The translations under genes and the position numbers were made by a program. Below, piece after piece: positions 22,702 through 35,600 of a stretch of DNA of 64,000 nucleotides. Within the stretch, counting starts at the first letter, position 1. Every line of letters begins with the position of its first letter. The notes under the pieces are model-generated. The model made no database searches. It had not been told where the DNA came from and saw only the letters and a list, made by a program, of their open reading frames with translations. The DNA lies in assembly GCA_963971425.1 (NCBI GenBank), contig OZ020521.1, positions 7,271,519-7,335,518 on the forward strand, in the 5' to 3' direction. The DNA is from Bryoerythrophyllum caledonicum. Taxonomy: Eukaryota; Streptophyta; Bryopsida; Pottiales; Pottiaceae.

Positions 22702-23516
22702 TTAATCCGTATAGGACCAAGGCAATTTTTCCTCAAAAACACTCCAAAATTGCCATTTTCAGCACATTCAACATAGAATGATACAAAATCAATTTTTTGA
22801 AACTTTAACAGTAGGATCTTGTACTAGACTTGTATGAAAGTGTGGTAAAAAGTTTGGTAAGTTTGACCGCACGGATTGAAAGATATTAGCCTTTGAAGTG
22901 CGACATAATCTTTTTTTCAGGTCATACTATACACCTTCAACAAACTTCGACCACCTTCTATGGAAACTTTTTGCACTACGGGCCGTGATTTTATTGTCTT
23001 AACTTGGAAAGGATCATGTTAGGCACATGTGCACTAAATTTTAGAAGTAGAAGAGGTGTAGAAGATGTCCTAAAAAATCCTGCAATGCAACTATGTGCCG
23101 AGAATCAACAATACACTTTATATTTTGCATGTATCATATCCTTCTCAAATATTTGAAATTCACAAATCCGTACAGTAGATGCAAAGATCTCGATTTCCTT
23201 TCCAAGAGGACATTTTCTTTCTTTTAAATGGACAAAAATTCGAATTTCTATTGAATTTAGAAGTTATTAAAGTTTGGTGACAGTATTTGTGATCTGTCAC
23301 ACTAAACTGCTGCACTATTTGTATATGTAAGTGAAAATAAATTGTAACTTTTGAACTATAAGTCGGAATTCTACGAAATTTGTGTCTACGCAAAGCTAAT
23401 CAAAAGTTGGCCATTCAGTTAAAAAATCTCAGAAAATAATGCCTAGAATTGAGAACGTGGTACCTTACCCAAACTCAAAACGTCTCCCGAGGGGACATCG
23501 GTCCTTTAGGGGTTAA
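22702..23516 (-). mobile_element. TTAA-flanked MITE, family B, copy 1
   Basis: This 815-bp element is bounded by TTAA at 22702-22705 and 23513-23516. Its right end, read inward, starts TTAACCCCTAAAGGACCGATG, and its left end starts TTAATCCGTATAGGACC. It is collinear with the copy at 51456-52271 in opposite orientation, including the internal phrase AGTTTGACCGCACGGATTG. It sits inside the 22049-24760 element. No coding capacity. Confidence 0.75.
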
Positions 23517-25473
23517 GAAAAATTCTCCGTAAGGGGTTATTCAAATTGCCCATTTGGCACTTCAAACTTCTCCGTATATTTGAATACAAAAATTCTTGCT
23601 TTCACTACAATGTTACATAGTTTTACAATTCTTGCTTCCACTTCAATCTGAGTGAGGGGAAAAATGGCACCTTGGTACCAAAGTGCCCATTTGGCACTCC
23701 AAAATTTTATGTAATTTTGAACACTAAAATTCTTGCTTCCACTATAATCTTCATCGCAATGGAGCATTAGGCCAACGCAAAGCAAGGGTGAATTGCAAAC
23801 ACTTGTATTATGTATACAGATTCTTGTGCAAGGCAAACATGGAAGACGACAAGTAAATACATGCACCAAGTCTTAGTTTCAATGAAGTACAGATCCTACT
23901 CCGCAATAGTAATCTCTAAGTTTTTCTTGTTTTGGTCATAGTAGTTATGGCAAGTTATTGCCTCATTTATAGTTTAACTTTGAAAACTACACGAAACTTT
24001 GGAGGGCCAAAATGGCTCCTTGGTACCGAAAAACCCTTTTGGGCTTCACAAAAAACTTGTGAAGTTCAACGATTTTCACTTGTAGAAATAGTAGAATTTG
24101 TTGAGGAAAAATATTTTGAAACATGTTTTACCTATTGTTGGGAACGGGAAAAAAAATCACCTAAATTAGACAAAAAATTAAAATTAAAATGGGCTTAGTA
24201 GGCTCTTTGGCATAGAAGAATCTCTTTTGACTTCTTTAAAATCTTGTAGTTCAGTGATTCATCTTCACTCTTGAAAGGTATATTTTTTTATGTGGCATGA
24301 ATTATGAAGCATTGTAAACTAACATAATTTTTGTTTCCCATTAAATTTCATATCGCTCATAGAGAAATTTTCGTAAAACTAGATGAGATTTTGAATGGAT
24401 GCCCTAAACTTCATTCATCCATAAACTCTGTCCATCTATGAAATATATCATCCAAACTTATTCATCCATTTAATGACGAGAAATAGTCAACTCCGTATTA
24501 AAGTTTGGTTAGGTTTGTCCCTAAAATTCAACATTTATTTTTATGTGAAGCAATTTTATAGCCCATTTGTAAGTGAAAAATCACAGAAGACATTTGTAAA
24601 CCACGGTAATAGGTTGCAAAATGTTGCTTTTTTTAGAAAATTCCAAATATTATTTATAGAAAATTCTTATAATTAGAATACTCATGTCCATTTTTATCCT
24701 CCCTCCTCACTGCTCACTGCTCACCGCTCACTGCTCACTGCTCACATCCTAGCGTCGTTGCTAACCACACTGGCAATGGTCACAAAGTAATATGGTAGCC
24801 GCGCCCTTCTTCTCACCACACAGAAAACACGGAAGGCTGTTCTAAACAACCGCCAACTCCGGATGAACGGAGCCATCAATGGATAAATGGCAGGGAGCAC
24901 AATTCTTAGAGTGCTCTCGACACTTCCGGCCATCCTTGCCTTCCAGCAACAAGATACCACTCGGCAATACATCATTCACGCAAAGAATAGTGCGCCATGC
25001 CTTGGCGTTCAACATCGTAGGCGCCCTACACTGCAGATAAGCGTAATACGTCGTGGAAAAACGTCGGAGCTAAAATCGATATGCACCGCTACGAATACGA
25101 GCAATGGGCAAGTTCTCCATAGCCATGGGCATAGCCCGCTCGAAGAACTCCGCTAAATCGCATGGACATTGGGCCCACACGTCTAGATCGTCCAAATCCA
25201 CAACCGGAGCGAACTTTTCCTGAACGAAACTTGGTAAAATTGTCTCTTGCCCATACAACAACTGATACAGACTAAAAGCAGCCAGGGAAGCCTCCTGGCT
25301 AAATTGATATCCCATGGCGATCCATGGTATTATCAAATCCGAATCACGGTAGCCACCCTAAAGTAATCCATACTTCCTTGGGCCCCGCTTCACGATTTTA
25401 ACCACATGCTCCGCCAAACCGTCCACTTTCGAATGATCCCGAGAAGTGGTACGGTTGTCAATCAAAGCCTTGG

Positions 25474-26918
25474 TACAGTACCCTCACACAAGTATACGTA
25501 CTTTTTGCTTTTGTACGTTTCTACATTACACTGCTGTCAACTTTGGCACCCTCCTAAGGGCTAAAAATTTGTCAATTTACCATGAAATTTTTGGCACAAG
25601 ATCACCTTTATGTTAAAAACATGTGTGCCAAATTTCAAGGCCAGAAGATTTATACAAAAAAAGATATCCAAGATTTACCAACATGGGGTAGCTGTAAGAA
25701 AAGTTTCACAGCTGCCAACTTTGACACCCTTCCAAGGATTGAAAGAATTTTTTTTGCCCATGTAATTTTTAGCATGAGACGACCTCTATGTTGATTACAG
25801 TGACAAACAAAACCGAGTACAATTTGTACTCACTTCCATTCAAAAAATCATACCATGAGTATAGGTGGACAAAACCGAAATGTGTGCAAATCAAAGTTGT
25901 AGTACATGATGTATTACACAATGGTGAAAAGTTTGAGGTGGAGTTGAATTGTGGTTTGGAAGATATCGAATGCCAAAATAGAGTGCCTTCATACTCACTT
26001 TTGTTCAAGATTGGTATGAGAGCTTTCAAAATATACACAGTTTGGAATGAAGCCAATTTTCTTTAGTGTTGTCTTTATGGTATTGTAAACCATCATCGTA
26101 AACATGTGTATGCCTTTCATCAATGGAAATCAACCTTTGTGTGCTTGAGATAAATCTCAAATTGTGGAAAAATAGATGTTTTCTTGTGAGAATGGCATTT
26201 GATAATCCTTTGTGGAATTGATAGCATGGAATATTAGTGGACATCATAAGTGACAAACGTGAATCAATATTGGCCATAATTTATTGCATGTATTTCATTT
26301 TGTATTTGATTTTTTTTGTATTCAATAAACTCCTTTATAAACTTGATTATTTATATTGAAATGATGTGATGATTTTCTTCTTTGACCTTATTGATGTCAC
26401 AATGCTCATCAATGGAAGCTTTCCATCCACCACTTTGATTTCACTTACTTGCATTTTGATGACTTCGTATCATAAAATACTCAACGCTCCATTTTGCCCC
26501 TTCTTTGATTTTTATACCAAAAATAGTTTTAATTACAAGAAACAATTTTGAATATCATTTTTTCTATTCATCATGTAGCCTTGGAATTTGGCACGCTTAT
26601 TATAAACATAGAGGTGGTCTCATGCTAGAAATTCCATGGGCAAAAAAAATTCTTTCAATCCTTGGGAGGGTGTCAAAGTTGGTTAGTTGTGAATGGCTCA
26701 CAACTACACATCTTGGTAGATTTTGGATATCTTTTTTGTATTCATCTTCTGGCTTTGAAATTTGGCACACATGTTGTCAACATAAAGGTGATCTTGTGCC
26801 AAAAATTTCATGGTAAATTGACAATATTTCATCCCTCAGGAGGGTGCCAAAGTTGGCAGCAGTGTAGTGTGGAAATGTACAAAATCAAAAGTACGTATAC
26901 TTGTGTGAGGGTACTGTA
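25474..26918. mobile_element. 1.44-kb TA-flanked element with long inverted repeats (Tc1/mariner-pogo type ends)
   Basis: Element 25476-26916 has inverted repeats of roughly 80 bp starting CAGTACCCTCACACAAGTAT on both sides and extending to the GCCAACTTTGGCACCCTCC phrase. It is flanked by TA. It interrupts the integrase reading of the gypsy relic between GHEFLGAF and the segment leading to VDGLAEHVVK. Subterminal copies of CCAACTTTG.CACCCT recur near 25710 and 26670. CAGT ends and a TA target are typical of Tc1/mariner and pogo elements. No transposase was recognised. The 92-codon frame at 25788-26066 has no family resemblance. Confidence 0.82.
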
Positions 26919-27515
26919 CACAAAGCTTCAAAAGCGCCAAGGAACTCATGCCCCTCGTCTGTCAAAACCTTAGCGCGGGCTCCAATACGAGCCAACACTC
27001 GGTTGAGGAATGCCATGGCCGCCAACACTAAAGAGTTCTACAAAAGAGCCACAAGCTCAATTCACTTGCTAAAATGCTCCACCATCTCCAAGACATACTT
27101 GGCTCTGTGTGGAGTCGCGACAAGTGGACCAGCAAAATCCAAGGACCACCCGTAGCTCAACCCCATAATGGGCAAAGGCTGCAATTGCGGTGACAAGGTG
27201 CTGAAGCTAGATCTAATCCAATCACACACTTCGCACCGAGAAACATACGTGGCGACCTGCTAATACATGTTGGTCCACTTATAGTGGTTGCGCAACATCA
27301 AATGAGTCTGACGCACACCATAATGTCCTAGCTCTTTGTGTACTTGCATTATCAACAAAGCCCTCTGATCTGGCCTCAGAATCATGCGCCTAGTCCCATC
27401 TGCCCACACCCAAAATAGAAGCCCGTACTCCCAACGGTACCTTGCTATTCAATGCCCAACTCTATCACACTCCATAGCAGAAAGAGCTGGGAGAAGTGTC
27501 CTATAATGTAGCTTG

Positions 27516-30500
27516 TGCAAGACTAGACCGTAAATATAATTGCTATGCATATAATTCTAAGATTATAACTTCTACATATTGGTTTGTAATAAAATTATCA
27601 TATTTAAGTTGATTTTAGCATATGTAATAATATGAGCTCGTTTGCATTTTTGAGAAAAATTATCTAAAAAATGAATTGTTTAAGATTCATTGATAATGCA
27701 CCATAAAAAAATATTACTATCCGTGATTTAGACCAATTTAGACAACTAATAGAACCCTAATTTAGACTTGGTTAAAAAATAGGTTTTGAACCAATGTAGA
27801 TTCATAATTCAAATGTGAGCATACTACAATTCATAAAAAATGGGTGAAAAGAGATGATCCATAATCTCTATCTACAATAATCCTTTGAAAGCTCATATGT
27901 TTGTTGTTCTAGAGGATATTCTTTGATTTATAATTGCTACTTATTTAATTCTTAAATTATGATTTCTACATATTAATCTTTAATGATTCTATCAAGCTTA
28001 ACTTTATTTTAGCATTATAATATGAGTATGTTTACGTTTTGGAATATATACATATAAATAGTAGTTCAAAAGTTATTAACAATGCATGATAAAATCAATT
28101 AATAGAATCTTGATTTGGATTTTGTAAAATTAAAAAATAGGTTTTAAAAACAATGTTGGTTTATGGTGTAAAATATATCATAGCTACAATTAAAAAAAAA
28201 TGGATGAAAATAGATCATTTACAATCTCCATACACAATAGGCCTTTTGAAACATGTTATGTCTCCTATTTGAAACATGTTATGTCTCCTATTTGAAACAA
28301 CGTTATTCAAGCTCTCATAAATCAGTTGGCATGAAAATGACATGCCAAATGCATAGACATTGAACGTGAAGCAGACAATGGAACACTTTGAAGGAGGCAA
28401 GATGCACTCCTAGATTTGTTGTTGGCGCTTTGTGTAATTAATGGTCTAGTAGGCAACATTTAACATGTAATTCAACAAATGTATATCTATTGTTGCACTT
28501 GTTGCGTTCTGCATTGGAGGAGTGTATTATCAGAAGGGCTCAACAAAGGCCAATCTACAATTCACTATGTCTACTATTCACATTTTATTTATTACACGGA
28601 TTTCTTTTTTTTAAAAAGGTATCGAAAGAAAACTTCAGCTTCCACAGTTGATGGCACCTCCTCAGTGGCTTAAAGGCTTGGTGCAAAGGAACACACGAGA
28701 AGCAAAGAGTTTCTGAGAATATATATGAGCATAGTTCCTATCCCGCTACAACATCCTTATTAAGTGAAATTCTTTTCAAATATATCAGAATTTTTTTTGA
28801 ACTTGTGTCTTTTTAAAAAGCTCAAAAACAACTATATAAGTTATTTTAGATATATTCCAATAGTAGAATATAATATATTGTATTCTACATAATTTCAAAA
28901 AAATCAATCGATTTTGTCTATTAACATTACCATGACAAATTTTTAACATTATGGTTCACATAATGTTCATTCTTTTTACATCAAACTTTAGAGGTAAAAG
29001 AACAATGTAAATTACTTTTAAACTTTGTATTAAGGAATGAAGGTTCAAAAAATACCATGACAAATTTAAGTTTTATTGTAAACTCAATAATTCCTCATGG
29101 AATGCAAACTCATATAATGAAAATAAAGATATTATAACACATTTTATAGAAGAGAAAATAAATGAATAAATTTCATAAACAAAAGTATCTAATTTATATG
29201 AAAAGAAGTAAAAAGGTTCTTGGTTCTTAGTTTGGCAAGGTGTGGAAACGTTTGATATGCCTTACATTGGATTATTTGCACGATGTAAAGTTCTTTTCTT
29301 TTCTTACTTGTACTGAATTTTATTTTATTTTCTAATTTACTTCATAAAAAATCTCATTGGTGGTAATAGAGGTTGTAGTAAACAACCTGAAGTAGCATTT
29401 GAGTCAACCAAATGGCATAACTTTTTCATCAGTCTCGATTATTTTTTTTTATGACCAACAATACTACTACCATTGCACATCTCTTTGAAAAGTCCAAAAA
29501 TTTGTGATTTATATCTAGGTCATAAAAACTTGCCTAAATAGCCAAAAAGTTATGAGATGGAATCAGTTTTTTTTTAGTGGTTCAAAAATTTTACTTGGAA
29601 AAAATGGTAAATATCATGCTTATGAGGTACTTATTTGATGATATTGTGTACAATCTCTCTTAATACGATGTCAATGAAACACAATTAAAAGAGGTAAGAA
29701 ATACCACAATAAACCCTAAAAATATGAAAATATATTTAAAGTTCAAAGTGTAGGTGCATTTGAAATATAAACATGTGCTTAAGTCTAAAATTATGATTAA
29801 TGTTATATTGTTAGAGTATGAGTTTATATCATCGTACCTTTCATATTAATAGGCATGTATTTTAGTATGATTTTATGATTTCAAATCCAAAATCTTGGCT
29901 TTTAGGGGCTTTTAGAAAAATTGAAAAATAGTATAATTGAAATAGTATATATATATATAATGACTAAAGTAGCCTAAGATACTATGATTTTAAAGTAAAT
30001 TTGAATTTATTTACATTTTTATATTTATGTACATGATGTAAATCTTATATATTGGAAATTGGCAAGGACAATCCACAATCCAAATATAAAAAATAAATAG
30101 ATACATCAACTTGTATCTCATCATAAATATCTCAACATAAAATGTGTATCTAATTTTGAAATGTACATAAGGTCATTTATTAAAATCTAAAAATTCTAAA
30201 TTCTAAATAGGGCATTTAAATTAGACACTTTCCTTATATCAATTTCATAAATTTATATTTTTTAAGAACATTTAACCTTGAGGGTTCCAAATAACTAAAT
30301 TGCAGTACCATTAGACTTTACTATTGACTTTGTTTTTGCAATTGGAATTTTGTGGCACATTAAAATTGAAGTATTCCAACTATAATATATTTCCAACTAA
30401 CTTGCAACCGCAAAATTAAGCAATTGCACTTTGTTAAAAAAAAACTTGAATCCGTATCCTAAATTAACAATGATTGAAGAGGGTTAATATTTAATAGATA

Positions 30501-32672
30501 ATAAAAGTAGGAAACTCATAATAAACACTAAAGTCTATTTTTTTTTAATTATATATATATATATATATGACTGTATGCAATGTCAATCTCAAATACAAGA
30601 CTTTAAGAAGATATTGGACAAAGAAATTGCCTAAATTTTACACTTTTCAATTATATCATGGGTATAAACATACAAAACTATCCCACTTTTGATGTCGTAG
30701 TGTCCCATTTTGGGAATAAATTTATTTTAAGGGTACATAAATGAAGACGATTACATTTTTGAATTTGGTGGAATGATGGACATCACTAGTGGATCCTAGG
30801 GTTCAAGGGCAATTTGCCATTTGTAATCAATATTTAGTCTTATTCACCAAAGTCACTAAAAACGGGTGATTCAACAAAAAATTGAAAATAATTCTTTCTA
30901 TACTTTTGTTGGTTGGTTGAGGAAGATAACAAGATTCTACAAGTAGGACTAACTTTAGTTTAATTATTTTAATTTTAGTGTCACAATGTACCTCCTCTCA
31001 AGTTTAGCGTCCCTAAAATAATCCTTGTAAAAGGGATTAAATAAATAAAAAATTAGGCCCACATGTAAAATCAAGTTAACTTCCATCTCCAACCAGACCA
31101 AATGTAATTTACTTTTTTCAAATATTCATGAAATTCTCTATTTTTGTTCAAAATGTGTAGGGCTTAGTGTGCTTGTACCATCATCTATAAAGCCTTCAAG
31201 TGAATCGCAACTAATATTAAGATTTATTTGAATCCTACATTCATCATATTCAGATATTTAAAATTCCTATACATGACAAATTCATAAATTTTATATGTAA
31301 TTATAAGATTAATATAGTATCTAAATTTTTATTCTAAAATTATACGTACTTAACTTCAATATTTCAAAAGACTTAATGTAGTATGTAATCAATAAAGATC
31401 TATCCATTTATTGCATTGCAATTATTATTAAGATATAAGAAATTAATGTTATAAATGAAATTTAAAGAGTCTCAGATGAAACTTTTCATCCAAATCAAGA
31501 TATAATGCACCGAGGGCTTTATTTTACACATTTCCTTTTTGTCTTCATTATCAATTTATAGAATCCTTTGGAAATATAATTTATATAATGAAATATTTTG
31601 ATGAAATGATTTCATCTTTATAAAATAAATATATAAAAGTCAATACAAGCATAAATTTATTTCAAAAATGATTTTCTATATTATGTTAGTATGGATAGTG
31701 AATCATAGTATTAATACATATAATGTATCATACTTTATACTACTTACCAATTTGAGTTATTTTCATTAATTCAAATTAATCTTATCTTCTACAGGAACCT
31801 AAAATAATCTATTATAGGTTTTATATTGTACAAGTAGAAACCCGTGTCTTCTTGAAACAATATGTAAATAAATAGATAAAAAATATTTTAAAAAATACAT
31901 ATATATATCTATAATTTCAAAAATATATAAATAACTAAATATATAATCCTAACAAATATTAATAAATAAATTATTTATCTACAGGCACATGCAAAGAATT
32001 TTAGAATATCACAGTGTGTTAATATATGATTAAACCTAATTAAAAATAATCAAATGATTCTTTGGTACAAAATTCTGCCAAAAAAAGTTGCTTTCGCAAA
32101 ATTTACTCATTAAATTTGTGAAACTACAATGTTCACAACGTTTCATTCTCTTTCAAAGAATCTATTAATTTTTTATCAATTGTTTTAAAGTAATACAATG
32201 ATCAATCTATTGTCATTCATCAACATTGTATATTCAAAAGATATCAATTTAGTCATTGAGATTGTCATCTATATCATATTTTGATCATAAGTATATTGGG
32301 CTCTTTAAGAGCTAAGTATCACATCTATAATAATCAGGATCATTATTGTTGATAATATCACTGTTAGTATTATTTGTTGATATATTTGTTGTTGGTATCA
32401 AAATATATTTTTTCAGAGTATAAATCATTATACTTTGTTTTAAGAGTATTTGTTCTAACCATTATACTCTATTTAAACCACTCTTTGTTGATGGCAACGT
32501 TAGATTTTCATTTTTCATTAATATTTCATTTGTAGGTGCCAAAGCACGAAGATTCCAGTGTATAGACTCATATACTTTTTTCTATTTTTTGCATGTTCTT
32601 TTTTTGTTTTCATTTGTCAATCAATGTTTTTCTTGAATATTATAGAGAACAATTCTTTGTTTCTATTTCTTT
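27516..32672. other. 5-kb AT-rich region, no gene seen
   Basis: No coding family, RNA gene or bounded element was recognised. Short AT microsatellites occur near 29948 and 30552. A short duplicated phrase (GAAACATGTTATGTCTCCTATTT, twice) occurs at 28247-28297. Confidence 0.5.
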
Positions 32673-35600
32673 TCAATCCATGGATTGTCTTTCTCCCATG
32701 GATTGTCTTTCTCCCATGAACTGTCGTTCTCCCATGGATTGTCTTTCTCCCATGAACTGTCTTTCTCCCGTGGATTGTCTTTCTCTCATGGATTGTCTTT
32801 CTCCCATGGATTGTCTTTCTCCCATGGATTGTCTTTCTCCCATGGATTGTTGTTCTCCCATGGACCGTCGTTCTCCCATGGATTGTCTTTCTCCCATGAA
32901 TTGTCTTTCTCCCGTGGATTGTCTTTCTCCCATGGATTGTCTTTCTCCCATGGATTGTCTTTCTCCCATGGATTGTCTTTCTTCCATGGATTGTCTTCCA
33001 TCCACTGATTGTCTTTCTCCAATTGAACGTCTCTCTCTCATGGATTGTCTTCCTCCAATAAATTCTTTTTCTCCTATGGATTGTCTTTCTCCCATAGATT
33101 GTCTTTCTCTCATAGGTTGTCTTTCTCCCATAGGTTGTCTTTCTCCCATAGACTGTCTTTCTCCCATAGACTGTCTTTCTCCCATAGATTGTCTATCTCC
33201 TATAGATTGTCTTTCTCCCATAGACTGTCTTTCTCCCATTGATTGTGTTTCTCCGATAGATTGTCTTTCCCCCGTTGACTGTCTTTCTCCCATGGATTGT
33301 CTTTCCCCCGTTGACTGTCTTTCTCCCATGGATTGTCTTTCACGAATTGCTTCTCTTTGACCCATTGACAATCTTTCTCCGATTGACTGTCTTTCTCCCA
33401 CGGATTGTCTTCCACCCATTGATTGTCTTTCTCCCACGGATTGTCTTCCACCCATTGATTGTCTTTCTCCCACGGATTGTCTTCCACCCATTGATTGTCT
33501 TTCTCCTCTAGATTGTCTTCTACCCACCGCTTCTTTTTCTCCCATTGACAATCTTTCTCCAATTGGCTGTCTTTCTCCCACGGATTGTCTTCCACCCATT
33601 GACTGTTGTTCTTCCATAGACTGCCTTTCTCCAATTGATTGTCTTTCTTCCATAGATTGTCTTCCACCCATTGATTGTCTATCTGCCATTGACTGTCTTT
33701 GTCCCATTGGTTTTCTTTCTCCCACGGATTGTCTTCCATCCATTGACTGTTGTTCTCCCATAGACTGCCTTTCTCCAGTTGATTGTCTTTCTCCCATGGA
33801 TTGTCTTCCACCCATTGACTGTCTTTCTCCCATGGACTGTCTTCCACCCATTGATTGTCTTTCTGCCATTGACTGTCTTTGTCCCATTGGTTTTCTTTCT
33901 CCCATAGATTGTCTTTCTCTCATGGATTGTCTTCCTTCCATAGATTGTCTTTCTGCCATTGGCTCTTTTTCTCCCATTGATTTTCTTTCTCCTATGGATT
34001 GTCCTCTGCCCAATGATTGTCTTTCTGCCATTGACTGTCTTTCTCCTATAGATTGTCGTCCATCCATTGATTGTCTTTCTTCCATTAATTTTTCATTGGC
34101 CATAAACTGTCTTTCATTCATAATTTGTTCTTTGCCCATAGGTCCTCTTTCTTCCATTATTTGTCTACCACCCATGGATTCCCTTATTCTTGTAGATTGT
34201 CTGCTACCTATAGATTTTCTAATGTCCATTGATTGTCTATTATCCATGTTTTGTGCTCCACGGAATGATTCTCTTATTCCCATGGATTGTCTTCCATCCA
34301 TTGATTTTTTTATTCCCATAGATTTCCTCCCACCCATGGATTCTATTATTCCTATAGATTGTCTTCCATCTGTGTATTCTCTTCCATCAATCCCTTGTCT
34401 ATTATTTGTAATCTCTCTTGTCCCCATAGATTCTCTACCATCTATTAATTCTCTACTATTAATTGATTGTCTTTCATCTGTATATTGTCTTCTACTTGTA
34501 GACTCTCGTATTCCCATTGATTGTCTTTCATTCATGATTTGTCCTCCACCCGTAGATTCTCTTGTTCCCATAGATTGTCTTCCATCTGTAGATTCTCTTT
34601 CAACAATTTCTTGTCTACTACTTGTAGATTTTCTTATTCCCATAGATTGTCTGCCACCCATTGATTTTCTACTATTAAATAATTTTCTTTCATCCATATA
34701 TTGTCCTCTACTTGTAGATTCCCTAATTCCCATGGACTCTCTTCCATAGGTGGATTCTATTTTTCCTATAGATTGTCGTCCACCCAAGGATTCTTGTTCA
34801 TCAATTTCTTCTTTACTACCTATGGATTCTCTTATTCCCGTTGATTTCCTTCCACCCATAGATTCTCTTATTCCCATAGCATTCCTTCCACCTATAGATT
34901 CTCTTATTCCCATTGATTGTCTTCCATCCGAATATCCTATTTCATCAAATCCTTGTCTGCTACTTGTGCATTCTCTTATTTCCATAGATTTCCTTCCACC
35001 CATGGGTTCTCTTATTTCCATTGATTTTCTTCCACGAGTGGATTCTCTTTCATCAGCTCCTTGTCTACTACTTGTGGATTCCCGTAATCCCATAGATTTC
35101 CTTCCACCCATGTATTCTCTTATTCCAATTGATTGTCTTCCGTCCGTATATTCACTTTCATCAATCCCTTCTCTACTAATTGTAGATTCTCTTATTCCCA
35201 TTGATTGTCTTCCACCTATGAATTCTCTTTCATCAAATTTTTGTCTACTACTTGTAGATTCTCTTATTCCCATAGTTTGTCTGCTATCCATTGATTCTTT
35301 GCTATCAATGGATTGTCTTTGATCTATATGTTGTCTTCCACCCATGGATTCTCTTATCCCCAATGATTGTCTTCCATCTATTGGGTTTCTTATTTCCATA
35401 AATTCTTCCCATAAAGGTTTTCTTCCATCCATGGATTCTATTATTCCTATTGATTGTCTTCCATCTATGTATTCTCTTTCATCGATCCCCTTTTTACTAC
35501 TTGTGGATTCTCTTATTTCTATAGATTGCCTTCCACCCATTGATTCTCTAGTATTGATTGATTGTCTTCCATCTGTATATTGTCCTCTACTTGTAGATTC

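Larger units (their letters stand above)
22039..24770. mobile_element. 2.7-kb inverted-repeat element with 10-bp target duplication (Mutator-like?)
   Basis: The element at 22049-24760 lies inside the PHD finger of the gypsy relic. The flanking 10-mers CCAACCACAC (22039-22048) and CTAACCACAC (24761-24770) differ by one base, and removing the insert restores the finger's reading (CDHCQCG then WHMACL). The ends are imperfect inverted repeats sharing GCTAG and then ATGTGAGCAG, followed by tandem GTGAGCA-type heptamers at both ends (22064-22100 and 24706-24745). A 9-11 bp duplication is typical of Mutator-like elements. No transposase is present. The interior holds a TTAA-flanked element and the GGTACC hairpin array. 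The superfamily is inferred from the duplication length only. Confidence 0.75.
21950..27515 (-). pseudogene. Ty3/gypsy integrase region with C-terminal PHD finger, interrupted twice
   Basis: Read on the minus strand from 27515, the order is as follows. First is the integrase zinc-binding part (HKELGHYGVRQTHLMLRNHY, then SRCEVCD). The core comes next, with SLDFAGPL and VLTDEGHEFLGAF, up to the insertion at 26916. After that insertion (from 25475 down) come VDGLAEHVVK with the glutamate, PWIAMGYQFSQEASLAAFS, YQLLYGQETILPSF and VVDLDDLDVWAQC. The chromatin-proximal part (LPSGILLLEGKDGRKCREHS) follows. A PHD finger (PCFLCGEKKGAATILLCDHC) is then cut by the insertion 22049-24760 and resumes as GWHMACL...WTCPRC near 22040-21960. 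Stops and frame changes occur throughout. No long terminal repeats were identified, so the outer limits are only those of recognisable coding sequence. Confidence 0.85.
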
